Source: Paracyclopina nana
Lineage: Eukaryota > Arthropoda > Copepoda > Cyclopoida > Cyclopettidae
NCBI GenBank assembly: GCA_019096065.1
Contig: JAGUCH010000004.1
Span: 2,232,001 to 2,296,000 of the forward strand
Direction of reading: 5' to 3'
Length of the DNA stretch: 64,000 nucleotides
The notes under the pieces: model-generated
What the model was told of the DNA's origin: nothing
Databases searched by the model: none
What the model saw: only the letters and a program-made list of their open reading frames with translations
Part shown: positions 33,314 to 48,300 of the stretch, in pieces
Layout: each line of letters opens with the position of its first letter
Position numbering within the stretch: position 1 is the first letter of the stretch
Program-made: the position numbers and the translations under genes

Positions 33314-34880
33314 TCTGGATGTTAAGTGACGCATGCAAAGTATTTTTGTTGAAAGTAAAGTCAGAGTTCAGTCAGTTGATTTAGGCTGCCCCACTAACTA
33401 GAGGTTTTTTTCGGATCAATTGTGTGCACTAATCAGATAATCAAACTAACGAAACAATTTAATAATATATTTTGATCTATTTTTCTCCATTCCAGATAAA
33501 TCATAAAGTAATATCAATGTTCTCTAACAATTTTTTCTTGTGGGGAATTGGGTGGTTTTGGGCTTGACTGAATTTTGTAGTGATATAGAATTAATTATTT
33601 AACAATGAATTCCAATCAGTAGTTATTGATTTAGGTACAAAAGAAAGGAAAACAATAAATATATTTCCAATTTATTTTCAAGTCATTGTGACGACTGAAG
33701 AAAGATACGATTTACGAGTTGGGAAGCTGTTTTAGAAGTATCATGCTGCAATTTTGAACATATGTAATTTCATTAAATTTCATTACTTGAACAATTAAGC
33801 CCTTGATAATATGTTGTGGTAGCCGAATCTGCCTACATTGATAGTCCATTGAAAAGTGGACCGTGAAGTTAGCTTAATTAATGTCAAATAATCATTTAAA
33901 CTTATTGAAATATATTAAGCTTACTCAAATTCAAATCATTTTATAGAAAACCATTTAAAATGAGATTGGCTTTTTAGACCTAGATATGCCAGGCCTTTCT
34001 TATACCAAAAAGTTAGGAGCAGGTTGAAATAACAGAAAGCTAATTCTTTAAATTATTATGCGGTTATAGTGTAAAAGTAATCAGTCTCATTACTTGCTGG
34101 GTTGCCATTGAACTGAGAAAAAAGTTACAAAAAACGGGTATGCACTTTTCATTCACTTAATTATAATTTGCGACACAGCAGCATATTTTGACGAGAGTAA
34201 AACGTTCACAAAACTCAGTTCCAAACAACCCTGACAACAGTTTTTTCCGCAGAATAACCCTGCTGCAAAGAAATGGATTGTGCCCAGATCAATAGGCTTT
34301 CTGACTCGGAAAAGTGCTGTTTTTTTTGGTACTTTGTACATTCTTACAATTTCTGGCTGCAAAAGCTTAAGAAGTCCTAAAGAAACAAGTTTCCAAAGTG
34401 AACTTTTTGGGACTGATGTTCTTTTTCATCTTCACGCTAATTTTGCCCATTAAGATCGCATGGAAGAAACAATGTCAATGTGATTGTTTTGCATGAAATC
34501 CTTAAAAGCAATGGCTGTAACCAGCTAGCCAAAAGCCTTGAAGCCTTCAACCAATCTAGCCCTAATATTAGACACAATAAAATAATCATAAAGGGTTTGA
34601 ATTGTCCTGACTGGCCGTCATGGTTAGCAATGTAATGCTCACACTTTTTGTTGTGTTATTTAGCTTAATATTGACACAAATAAGTTTCAAGATATCAAGC
34701 ATCAATTTTATTAGCCAACAGCAACTATTATTCTGATGGTGGGACATATGGTAGAATGTTATTATAAAGATCAAGGAAAGCCATCCTTTTGTCCACTAAT
34801 ATGGAACTAGATGAATAATAAACTCATTTGAACAAACTTCAAAAAGCATGATTTAATCATATTCAGTTGTATTTTTTGTG
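33314..34880. other. Gene-free region between the two PAN/F5-8C genes
   Basis: AT-rich, no supported exon. The part near 33440-33790 weakly resembles the repeated segments at 36775-37085 and 37790-38075, suggesting shared upstream sequence of duplicated genes. It should contain the promoter of copy A and the 3' end of copy B. Confidence 0.4.
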
Positions 34881-36428
34881 TTACTCAAGCTTTAAAGGAA
34901 AGCCCATAACTCCAATTTCACCCAGACCAACTCTATCATTTAGGTCATCAAAGATGACATATTTGCCTATAATCAAGCACTTTTCGCAGACAATTGAATA
35001 CACAAATTCGCCTTTGGATTGAAAGGAAAATTGAAAAGTTCCGCAAAAATGGCCATCTAAGGGATTGAACACACCCAAGGGCACATTTACTTCCTTATTT
35101 GATACATAGATTGTTGAAAAATCCATCAACTGGGCATATTGGTCCGTATCAGGCAGAATCTTTACTTGCCTCACTGCAATTTCTTGTGGCAATGTAATTA
35201 CAACAATGCTTGCTTTTGTGTGCAGGGATTCATAGCCTTTGGCTAAAAAGAAGATGGAATAGCAGCATTTCAAAATAAACTCATAAATCTTATTCTCACT
35301 GCTAAATTCACTGTCAATATTCCAAATACCATCAATAGCTTTACTTGGTTCTTTTCCTGTAACACTAAAAGTAGTTGCTTCTATTTTGGACCATTGGGCA
35401 TAGTTGGTGCCTTGAAATTCACAAACCAAATTAGTCACTCCATCTACTCCCAAAGTAGGCCTATGAAAAAGCAATTCCATCATAGGCTTTCAAAGATGAA
35501 AATTATATTTACATGAATTCTTGCCAGTTAGGATTGCCATTGGAGTACACAAGTGTTTCAGATCCTGTTTTATCTTTGATGTCAGCATATGCATTGCATG
35601 TACCTGGAGTGGCTGAAGTATATCCATAACCAATTTTACCAGAGACATACAAATATGAGCCATAATCCAATGGTGTCCCATCAGGAGCAAGGTGAATTTT
35701 GAGCATGTGACCAACTGCCAAGGCTGACTCTGTCATGTTGAGAGTGTCATAGATGATTTTGGCCATATCAGTGGTATAAGGTGTTGCAATAAGTCCTGAA
35801 TCATTAGCACAAAGGCGTTGAGTGTAATACTTTGTAAATCGTTTGCTAATGCTGCTGCCAAGAGTTATGATCTTAAAGAATTTGGCTACATTTTGGTCAG
35901 GAAATTCCACCCGATGAATGTATTTTTCTTTGGCTGCAGCCTCAGCAATACTTATTTTGGGTGCTTTGATAAACCTTGATATGTAATTTAAATCACTCCC
36001 ACCTCTGACGCATATCTTGAAAGAAACATAAATTGTAAATTATGCAGAATAAGATATGTCTGTTTATGTCAACACCTTGTTGGTGTATTCCGACTCTTTT
36101 AGAAGCTCCTCAGCAAAAATATTTCGGTCAAATGCAGTTTGTAATATACAATTGCTTGAAAAAGAGTTGGGCCCTAAGTTGAAGTCACTCAAAGGCTTGA
36201 ACAGATAGGCAAAGCAATCATGAGCTGCTGTGCACTAAAAGTGGTTTAAATATTCAGCAGATAATCTTTGGAAAATTATGATGTTAATACCCTAAGCGCA
36301 CAATCAGTCTCAGTTGGTGCCAATCCTCCTGCTGAAGGATATCCAGAGGGACTTGGAACTCTCGGGCATTGGCCCAAAGAGTACTTGATCAAAATGCCAA
36401 CTATTAGTAAAGACTTGTAATAACCCAT
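34881..36428 (-). CDS. Secreted PAN-like/F5-8C-like protein, copy B, 5 exons
   Basis: Exons 36428-36291, 36234-36076, 36015-35513, 35460-35300 and 35242-34881 give 440 residues. It has the same exon count, phases and nearly the same exon lengths as copy A; exon 1 is 138 nt and exon 4 is 161 nt in both. The signal peptide is followed by GQCPRVPSPSGYPSAGGLAP; the PAN-like part is CTAAHDCFAYLFKPLSDF with the later NCILQ; the middle keeps SGLIATPYTTDMAKIIYD and NMTESALAVGHMLK; the C-terminal domain ends GLGEIGVMGFPLKLE. Intron 1 is 56 bp here against 11.96 kb in copy A. The conserved middle segment has no family I recognise. A tandem duplication of one ancestral gene explains the pair. Confidence 0.75.
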
Positions 36429-38103
36429 TCTGGCTATATCCCATGCAATCTATTAACTGAAACAAGTCAGTTTGTAATTTAAAGGCTATTGATTAATGTG
36501 ACCCTACAAGATTTTTTTCCCTCGTTAGCAACAATATTTTTCATGAAATTAAACCCCTAGAGATGTGTGGTGGTGATATTAAGCTTAACTCCTAGTATTG
36601 TTAAAATCTGAGCTAAATGGCCCCAATATATTTTTTGGTAAATCTCTGCTGCTTGATGCATCATACTAAATCATATATAGAATGGAAAGCCCCCAAAAAT
36701 GTTTACTAATTGATGAAATCGAATGCTAGTCTACCCCAAATAGATGATTTTTAATACTTGACCTTAAATCAAATTGTTTTGTGATTAATGCAGCGATATT
36801 TTTTCTCGTTGGGAATTGAGAGGTTTCCACTCATGTGTTTTGGGGCTTGCAGCTTTCTAAAGAAACCGCATACAAAAAAGCCCAAAATGAGGGATAATTA
36901 ATTATTTTAATAAAAACAACGAATTCCAATCAGTTAGTTGTATTTTTAAAAATTTGATTTGCATGGTTACAAGAAAACAGTAGAGCTGCAAGCTAATTTT
37001 CAATTTATTTACCGATTATTTACTTTCATCATTGGTGAAGCAAAATATTGGAACAAGATATAATTTATACCTTTTTGAAGTAGTATTTTGCAGTGTGTTA
37101 GGTCGAGGTACAAACTGTGACATAACAAGCCACTACTACGATCTAGGCTTCATCAAGCGAGGCTTGGCCCAACGGAGGTCAATATGGGGCCGCAGAAAAG
37201 TGAATTTATTTCCCTTATTGACTATTCTATGAATACATAGAATACTTTGCGATGCAGATAGACCTGGCCGCGATCCTCAATGGAAGGAGCGCTGGGTTTC
37301 GGGTCGAGGGCGCCATAGGGCCACACATTTATGAGCGCTTGCTGAAGATCAGTGTATTGTTGGTGTATGGTCTTGATCTGGGCCTAGAGGTCACGATAAG
37401 CCTGGGTCTGCTTGTTGGGCCGGGCCCATGTTATAGGGCTCACAAAGGAGATCGGGCTTGCACGGGGGCTCATTGAAATTTTTCACTTTTCTTTTCCTGG
37501 TAAACACCGGTATTGGAAACCCGCGTTAGTTGTTAATTTTTCATTTGGCAAGTAATGGCAACATCTAAGCTAAATAACGGCTGTGCACGTGGTTGGTATG
37601 GACAAATGCAAAATACAAAATCTAGCTTACATAGTGGATGAGTGAAGTAGTGATATATCTAATCGTCCCAAAAAAATAGCTCGTGAGTGAATGAGTTTCA
37701 GAGTTAGTAGGAGCTGCAAACTTGATCAGAGGCTAAAATCAGCAAAAATGGTAATAATGTGACAATTATTGCTTTTTACGTGCCATGAAATTGTTAATCA
37801 GATTTTAGGATATTTTTTCTCGTTTGGATTTGAGAGGTTTCTGCAGTGTTTTGGGTTTTGGGTACTGCAGCTTTCTATAATTAAAAAAAAATCATGCCTT
37901 TCATGCAGTGTAGTTTATTCAGCCATAAATGATAATTAACCAATAACTGGGGGAGACAGAAGGACTGCGAGCTTAAAACAATTTATTTTCCAATTATTTC
38001 TCATGATAGGTGAGGCAAAAAATTGGTGCAAGATATCATTAATGTTTTTTTAATAGTAGCTTGCTTCAATTTTATAGACCTAGTACATTTTCCTTTATAA
38101 TTT
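36429..38103. other. Gene-free region with duplicated segments
   Basis: No supported gene. It carries a two-copy repeat (next entry) and a GC-richer patch near 37100-37480 that stands out from its AT-rich surroundings but matches nothing I recognise. Confidence 0.4.
36775..38075 (+). repeat. Diverged direct repeat, two copies about 1 kb apart
   Basis: Segments 36775-37085 and 37790-38075 share GATATTTTTTCTCGTT, GAGAGGTTTC, GCAGCTTTCTA and TGCAAG/ATATAATT-like phrases in the same order. A third, weaker relative lies near 33440-33790. Confidence 0.55.
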
Positions 38104-40238
38104 CTATGGGCTAATTATCAGGAGTTCATTTATGTTGGTTAATTTTGGGGTTTGGGCGCAATCAACAAACTGGTTTGCCGAACTCAGCTTAAAGGCATTA
38201 ACTGGCACTTTTTTAATATTGATGTTGTCACACAGAATGCTGGATAAGGTCCTTGTTTTGATTTGGGCTCTGGCATTCTGGGTAAAGCTTCCTTTTTGCC
38301 CAGTATGTGTGAAGAAAAACCTGTCTCCAGCTTTCAACAATTTGAATTGCTTAGCTAAAAACCTCCACATGAGATACAGTTGGCTTCTAACTTAAATAAT
38401 TTTTTAATACCTTTCATTTTGCTAAAAACCTCCCCTGTCAAGCCTCCATTGTAGGGAGATTGAGCCAACCCGCCAGTGAAAAGATCAATATCATTGGGCT
38501 CTTTATAGATGGATTTTAGCTTAAACCAATTCCAGTATGAAATTCCAGAGTATGGCTTATCCCAGCCTGATCTGCAATCAAAGCTTGGATCCACATAAAT
38601 TCTGTAATAACAGCAAAATCCAGGTATTCCATGATCCCGTCCTCGTTGAATGTTTCTTGCTGCCAAATCCTGCCCAAAATTATGGCCAGGTTCTTGAAGC
38701 AAATGATTAGTCAATGCATCTGTCATCTCTTTGTCAAATGACTGAGCCGGCTGATTAACCAGTCCGAACAAAATTTGCTCCATGGCAAGGCCGTTGTCTT
38801 TTCTGTACTCAGTGGGATTGAGAAATGAGTTCTCCAAAAGGAACTCCTCAACTAAGCCTGAGTTGTCTAGAGCAAACTTTTGCACTTTCCTGTTCACCAA
38901 TGAGTGTCCAAATCTATAAGCTGCTGTGGCAAATTCAGTGGTGATTGATGCATCAGCATATGGACTATAATATGATCCATAAACTGGCAAATCCAGACCA
39001 TCCATATTTGCAGATCCAAGGACAATTGGCAAGTACTCAGCATAGATGATGTTTTGGTACTCAGCTGTGGCAATCCTCTTGGTATGTTGGTAAATCAGTT
39101 CATCACTCCAATAAGGTCTCAAGTAGTAAATCATTTTAGCTACTCGGTTATGCTCACGAACCCAAAGAGTATGCATAGATGTCAATCCTGGTATTTCTAT
39201 GGCTCTGGTGTCACCAGCAGTCTCAATGCCATCAATTCGCGGCAGCAGCCCATTTGCCTCCAGAAGCATTTTTCCATGCTCAAATGCTCTTAGTTGATGG
39301 TTGGTCTCTTCGTCACTTCCATAGACATTGGAGGCATCAATGTAGGTTGTGATGGCATTCGGAAGTTTTGCACGATTCTCACAAAGCTCCATGGATCTTG
39401 TAAAGTCTAAGCATGTGATGCCTTTTGGCCCATAAAAAGGGTCATTTGGTGATACTTTAATTGGAAAGCAATCTTCATGATTTGGGGTTTGACAGCAACC
39501 CTCAACATCATATTCAGCTGTGAGAGTGATGTCATGGTCAAGAAATTGGCCAAATTGCATCAGCATGCTCGTGATTTGGTAAGATGGGGCATTTAGGTCA
39601 GTATGGAATTTTATGCTGACTAATCTAGGCCCTGGTAGGTCAATGCTTCTTGGGGGACAGCTAGGGACTGGGTTGTAAGAAGAGAGTAATAACCTACTAT
39701 CATTTGAGCTTCGAATAACTGGACATAAGATATCTTGGACACGCCTGTGATACCAAGGTTGTTCATCTTCATAAGGATATGCACAAGGATCATAAGGTCT
39801 AAATCGCGAAGTGGTCTTAGTGGTTGGCTGAGGAGTTGGTGTTGGTGTTGCTGCTGTGGTAGCATCTTCAAAGTAAACAAAGTTTTCTTTAGCATCAAAA
39901 TTAGGATTGACATCAATCTCCCTGCGGAAAGGAGTAGAAATGGATCCTTGGTATGGATTGTTCAAGTTGTTGCAGACCCCTGTGATCATTCTGAATGGTT
40001 TGTATGGATCACAGTAGATGTATTTGCTTTCATAACAAGAGCTCTCATGAATTGCCACTGGTCTGGTAAGACCTGTAAGGCCACCAGAAGAGCCAAAAAT
40101 TTGTTTTACACTCGACGAATCAAGGCTCATTATCCTAGAAGTCAAGTTTGACACCATGTCACCATCATTGGCATTGATAAAGCCAATCAATGCCAAAATT
40201 ACAACTATCACTGGAGGAGGTAGCATCTTGCAATGCAT
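38104..40238 (-). CDS. Secreted animal haem peroxidase (peroxinectin-like), 2 exons
   Basis: Exons 40238-38411 and 38354-38104 give up to 692 residues. A hydrophobic leader (VIVVILALIGFINA) is followed by the family order: GVCNNLNNPYQG, TPFRR, then the distal site QFGQFLDHDIT (His235), CPNH-like cysteine pairs, ITTYIDASNVYGS, LWVREHNRVAK with the catalytic Arg, the proximal site YRFGHSLV, RGRDHGIPGF, and a C-terminal FKLLKAGDRFFF and RTLSSILCDN in exon 2. A Thr/Pro-rich and aromatic insertion lies at about 127-165. These enzymes use hydrogen peroxide in extracellular matrix hardening, immunity or adhesion. A TATA box sits so close that translation may begin at the second Met (40226) rather than the first. 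Confidence 0.92.
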
Positions 40239-40260
40239 TCATGAACAAAAAAGTCTCACT

Positions 40261-40268
40261 TATATATA
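40261..40268 (-). promoter_or_regulatory. TATA box of the haem peroxidase
   Basis: TATATATA lies 23-30 bp upstream of the first ATG on the minus strand. With a usual 30 bp spacing, transcription would start at about 40237, at or just past the first ATG. Confidence 0.55.
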
Positions 40269-40510
40269 GGTGGTACAACTTGGTACAAAAGAGTATTTCA
40301 ACACTTGTTCGCCAATTAAAGTTTCATTGTTAGGTTAAATACATACATTTGTGAAAAATACTGAATGGTGTTCAATCATGATTTGAGTGGATACATTTTA
40401 ACAAGTGTTGGAGTCACGAACTTTTAAAATTTGTTCATATCTATGTAATGTTGATGCACTCTTGACTTCTTTCAAGCTGTAGATTAATGCAATCCGCTCA
40501 AGCCATTCAC

Positions 40511-40958
40511 TTATAAGTTCAACTCTTTGTACTTGGCTATCAGATCATTCTTCATTGTGAGCTGCCGCTTGAGATTCTCTATTCTAGCAAGTTGCTCTTC
40601 TTTGCACACTTCGATTCCAGGTAGTCTATAGATATTTTCTCTCACTCTTTCAACCTTTTTTGAAAGCTCCATAATTTTTTGAGATGCTTCTAGAGAGTCT
40701 CTTTGTCTTTGTCCAGCATCTGTTCCGTCTTTTTCTAGAGCTCTGAAAAAATATGCCACCATTCTCTAACTTGGAGTTACACTTCATAAAGATTTACCTG
40801 AAGATGTCATGAACAAGGGGCAAAAGTTCAACATCAACTTCAGAAGCATCTAGCGGCGAATTAGTAGAGTCAAGGCCAGTTTCTGATTCCATTTCTGTTT
40901 CTTGGCCAACATGAGAGGCCTTTGAGTTATGGCCTTCCATTTTTACCGTGTGCATCAT
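40511..40958 (-). CDS. MED9: Mediator complex subunit 9, 2 exons
   Basis: Exons 40958-40798 and 40742-40511 give 130 residues. After an acidic Ser/Thr-rich N-terminus comes the MED9 core: ELLPLVHDIFRALEKD, a coiled helix RDSLEASQKIMELSKKVERV, the short loop YRLPGIEVCKEEQ, and a closing helix ENLKRQLTMKNDLIAKYKEL. MED9 is a middle-module Mediator protein that connects with MED4/MED7 and bridges regulators to RNA polymerase II. Length and motif order fit. Upstream frame stays open to 40979 without an ATG; the ATG pair at 40958/40955 is the natural start. The gene is divergent from glutathione reductase. Confidence 0.85.
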
Positions 40959-41547
40959 TTCAACAGGATTGACTGTCACTTTTGAGGCTCGTTAGTTGCG
41001 ACTAGAGTTGCGACTTGCGAGCCCAGAGACTTGAGAATGTGTTATTGTTTTGAAAATGAGTGTAGAGAATAGAGATGTAGCTTCATATTGGCTTTTTCTC
41101 TTCCACAAAATGGCCAACCATTTTTCGAGTACAGTCAGAATCTTGAATATGCTCATTCAACATACGTAAGAAAATTTTAAATTGCTATTAACAGAGTATT
41201 ATCGGTTTCGAGGTTCACTCTGATGATTTGACGAGAAATACGCTAAATGAATTATTGTTATGTTCCAAAAAACAACAACAATCAAACAACTCGGCAACTA
41301 CTCAGTTTTAGATTGACGTTGACGCAATATGTCATTGATCAGTTTTATGAAAAAAGCAAGACTGCTATCAAACTTCCGTGGCAATACTTCAAACTATTCT
41401 ATGTTGTGCCTCCCTCTTTTAAAAATGATTGCATAATTTTGCGAGGAATGCAGCGTTGATGACTGTTGTACCTGCCTGACTGCATCAGTGTACTTTCTGA
41501 CTTCTTTTTCGACGACACCCACTCTCAGCTGTGAAGACTAGCTCAAA
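40959..41547. promoter_or_regulatory. Divergent promoter region between MED9 and GSR
   Basis: 589 bp between outward-pointing start codons, no exon supported. Shared regulation is possible; no box was identified. Confidence 0.45.
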
Positions 41548-44460
<2,913 letters not shown>

Positions 44461-44617
44461 AATGTGCAATTTTTTTGAACCCATGATTTTTTATTTGGAG
44501 AAAATAATAGTAGCTTTACTTTACAAATGACGTATGAAGCCAGGTATCAGGCTATGAAGTGAAATATAAAAACTAACTGTTCATTATGCGACGGTAAATA
44601 TACGGTTTTTTAAAGGC

Positions 44618-45309
44618 ATGAGACTTTGGCTAGTTTTGCTGGCTTTTTTGACTTTTAGCAGCTTTGTGAGTTGTTTGAGGAAAAACATTAAGTATATGCC
44701 GATGGGATACGAAAAAGAGCCAGAATGTCCTGAAATTCCTGCAAAGAAACCCAGCTCAGGATTCAGCGTGTGGATGTTTCTCACGAGCATGGCACTTGTC
44801 ACGAACATAGCAGCAAATATTGCCAACAATGTCAACAACAATAACAACAACGTAAGTAATATTAATGATACATAATACTATTTTTATTCGGGAAAAGGAA
44901 TACTTTCTAGAATAATAACAATGACAATCAAGATAACCAGAACACAAACAACTTTAACAATGCCATGAATATGAACTCTAACATGAACATGAACATGCTG
45001 ACAATGGCAATGGGAAAAGCCTTTGAATATTCCAAGGGAGGAGGAGTGCAAAGTTGCATTTTAAACTATGTTTGCTCACAAATGATGGCCAAAGAAGAAG
45101 AAAAGGTACAGAGTTTCCATGATGCAGCCCAAAGACTGTTCAGGTAAAAAGCCAAACAAAGTTTCTCATTTTAAATTAGAAATCCCAAGTTTGATTTCAG
45201 CTTGACTGGCGGGTACATTCTAATCGAAGCTATAACGAACAGTAATAATTTTACTCTCCAAAACTTGTGTCAATCTGCTCAATGTCCAATAAATGATCAC
45301 AGCCTTTGA
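44618..45309 (+). CDS. Secreted Asn/Met-rich protein of unknown function, 3 exons
   Basis: Exons 44618-44851, 44911-45143 and 45201-45309 give 191 residues. A signal peptide (MRLWLVLLAFLTFSSFVSCL) is followed by a short Pro/Lys part, a hydrophobic helix around FSVWMFLTSMALVTNIAANI, an Asn-run that crosses the first intron, an Asn/Met segment with alternating NMNMN, and a C-terminal helical part with four cysteines in the last 90 residues. I recognise no family. A TATAAA-like element lies about 50 bp upstream. Its last 13 coding bases overlap the last 13 of TERT on the opposite strand. Three consistent splice joins and a signal peptide argue for a real gene. Confidence 0.65.
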
Positions 45310-48300
45310 AAGGCAAAACTTTTGGCACTAAAGGTTTTTCTCTCCTTCAGCGTTTTCTTAAGCATTTTGGTAGGGATCTCTGACAACTTCACAAATGGCA
45401 ATTTATGCTCACTGTAAAAGCACGAGAATTTTTCCTTGAGCACCACATAAAACGCATATTTGGTCAAGTTTCCAATTTGCAGGCAAGTCAGTGAATTTTG
45501 GGCCAAATCATAACTTTTCACGGCTCGCAAGTAAACCTTTTGAATTTTACTCGAAACTTTTAAAATGATTTTTGACAAAAAGTCTGGGGGAGGTTTTCGT
45601 TTGCAAGCGAAATACTTGGACGCTATCATGGAATGCAACTTTAGAGCATTCATAATGTTCAGCTCAAAGATGTTTTTCATCACATTTTCGGTTCCATTTA
45701 GAGCCTCGTCCAGGAAAAGTGGCTTCATGCTCAAACCAGCTATGAAGAGCATTTTATGCTCTATAAAAGCTCCCGTGGACTTGCTAAACTTCATGCAAAA
45801 GTTTGTTGCGTATGCAACATTTTGCCCAAAATAGCCCTCATAGTCAGGTCTGCATTGGAGGTTATCGCCATCGATGGTTGACCCGCAAAAACGTAGCATT
45901 TCTACAATTAAAAAATAATGAATAACATTTCATGGTCGAATATGATTATTTTTACCTTGACTATTCGAGGCTGCACCAAAATTAGAAGCAGTTTTATCAC
46001 TTTGAATGATGCAATTATAATCAGGGAATCCACGGTGCATTTTAGCCAAAAATTGGCTGGATTTCTCTTGGTCAGTGCTAATAAAGATAAAGTCATCCAT
46101 GCCACGTGCAAACAGCTCATTTTGCGTTGAAGCAAACTGCATTAAGTGCTTCTGTACCAAATGGCCATAGTAGATATTGCACAAAGGAGTCGACAGCGAG
46201 TCGCCTAAAACGTGAGATATATCATATATTGGTTTGTTTTTCTATTAATGCAATTTGCCTTACCTTGGACAATCCCTTGGGTTAAGAGATAATTTCTCCT
46301 CTTGGATCCTACTTTTAACTGCAGAGTGTGCAATTTGAGCCGTTTTGCAACCAACTTCAGCTCACTCGAGGTATCCAATTTGCGATAGCCACAATAGCCC
46401 AAGTAAGTAAAATGAGAAAAATAATCTGGGATTTTATCCAGCTCCTCTTGAGAGCTGATAAACTTCTTTGTGAAAGGCTTGTTTTCGTTGGCTTTTTTGA
46501 ACTGCAAGGAATGCACGTAAAAAGCCTGGGGATTTTGCCTTGACAGCTCCTTCAAAATCTCCACCATTTTCCCATGGTCCACTGACCCGAAAGCGTCTTT
46601 TATGTCGCATATGACAGCATAGAACTTTTCACCCTTATGCGACTTGAGGTACCTTGACAAAAGGCTGTGAAAAAGAATGCCTGCAAAAATAAGAGAAAAA
46701 AGGACTCTAAATCATACATAGTGTTTTTGCAGCAAGGATACTAAAGGAGGACAGGTAGATTTGAAAATAGCTGTAAACTGACCCATTGTTGGCCAGGTCA
46801 CCTTTTAAATGTCCAGACAAAGGGAGAAAAATAGGTTAAAAATAGAACATGGCCAAACACATGGAATTGAAAATAACAAATTATGTTCAGTCTGCAAAGG
46901 GGGGCCATCATGAAAGGACACTTTATCATCTTTTTCTGCATTTCCGCAGTTCTCGCGAACCCATTTGATGCTTTCTACAAAGGACAGGTGAAACTACTTT
47001 ATGGAAAATCAAAAATCTTTTAAACACAAATATCCAAATTTCAGCCATCTCCAATCGGTTATGGCACTCTATTCCGAACAATTCGGGTACAATCTGCCCA
47101 TTTGGCCGAGACAAACTTATTTGCTGAAGAGGAAGGTGAATGCCTGAGACGAGCAATGTGCGCATTGGGAACGACCAAAGATGTCACCGAATTTCCCAAG
47201 CTGTCTCTTGGCAGAGGACTTGAGCATTTGCATGGCATCCTGGAGCAAATGGTGGAAGAAGTGAATGCCGTGGACACCAATGCAAGACATAATTTCCCCA
47301 GACTTCATCAAGCTGTAGCCAGGTGAACACATTCTTACTTTATCAGGACTTGAGCAATTTTCAATCAAAACCATTTTTAGCTATGAAGTGGGAGAAACAA
47401 CCAAGGATCAGGTGCTGTGCGACACTCTGTTTGCTTGCCCTACCACTTCCAGAGAGCTCATCAGCCAAGTGAAAGATGAGGCTGAGACTGACTATGAAAT
47501 GGACAGCATGAAAGTATTTGAGATCCGCGAGAGCCGAGCCACCTGCAAAGCTGTGGGAAAACTCTGCCCTGGCATCAGCATTGGATGTGCCCTGTGTGGA
47601 TTGTTCAGCCCTGGCACTTGTGGAGACCAATGCATTGTGGCTGGAGTCTACTGCGGAGTCAGCTCCTATGCTTGCTCTGCTGAAAAGCCTTCAACTAAAC
47701 GCAAAAATCCTGTCTTACCAAAAACCCTCTTTTAAACTGCAGCAGTTGTCATTCATCAACATTTCACCTGATTTTTGGGAGACCAATAAAAGTAGCTAAC
47801 TAACTTCTAAACAGCAGCAGTTGTCATTCATCAACATTTGAGCTTATTTTTGGGAGGCCAATAAAAGTAGCTCTTGAACTTCTCACCTTTGACATCAATT
47901 GTGTGGGGAAAGCAGGTTCTAGCCAAGTATTCCAGCAATAGCCTAGTGTCCTCGACTTTGTCCTTGATGTCACTACAATTTTTCACCTTTCTTGCAATCA
48001 ATCTCACCGACTTGAGGCCCTTTTTGGGTAGAAGCCTACATCTGGCGATGGGTGGAGCCAAGTCTCCGAATTTCTGCTTGATTTTCACGCTCAAGTCTGG
48101 CTTGATGAACTTGATGGAGCGCTGAGCTTTGAAATGATCAAAGGTCTGATCAAGAACAGATTGGAATTCTCTTTTCCGGTAGAAAAACAGCCGATTTCGA
48201 CCACGGGCAGTTTCTGTCACATGGAAACATGAGGTGAGCAGATTCCAAAAGAGGTTCTCACAAATCCAAACGGTGAGTTTGGACATGACATGCAAAGGCC

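Noticed and set aside
45297-46680. Reverse-transcriptase motifs as a LINE or other retroelement
   Set aside because: The T motif, TERT-specific spacing, C-terminal extension and clean introns identify telomerase instead.
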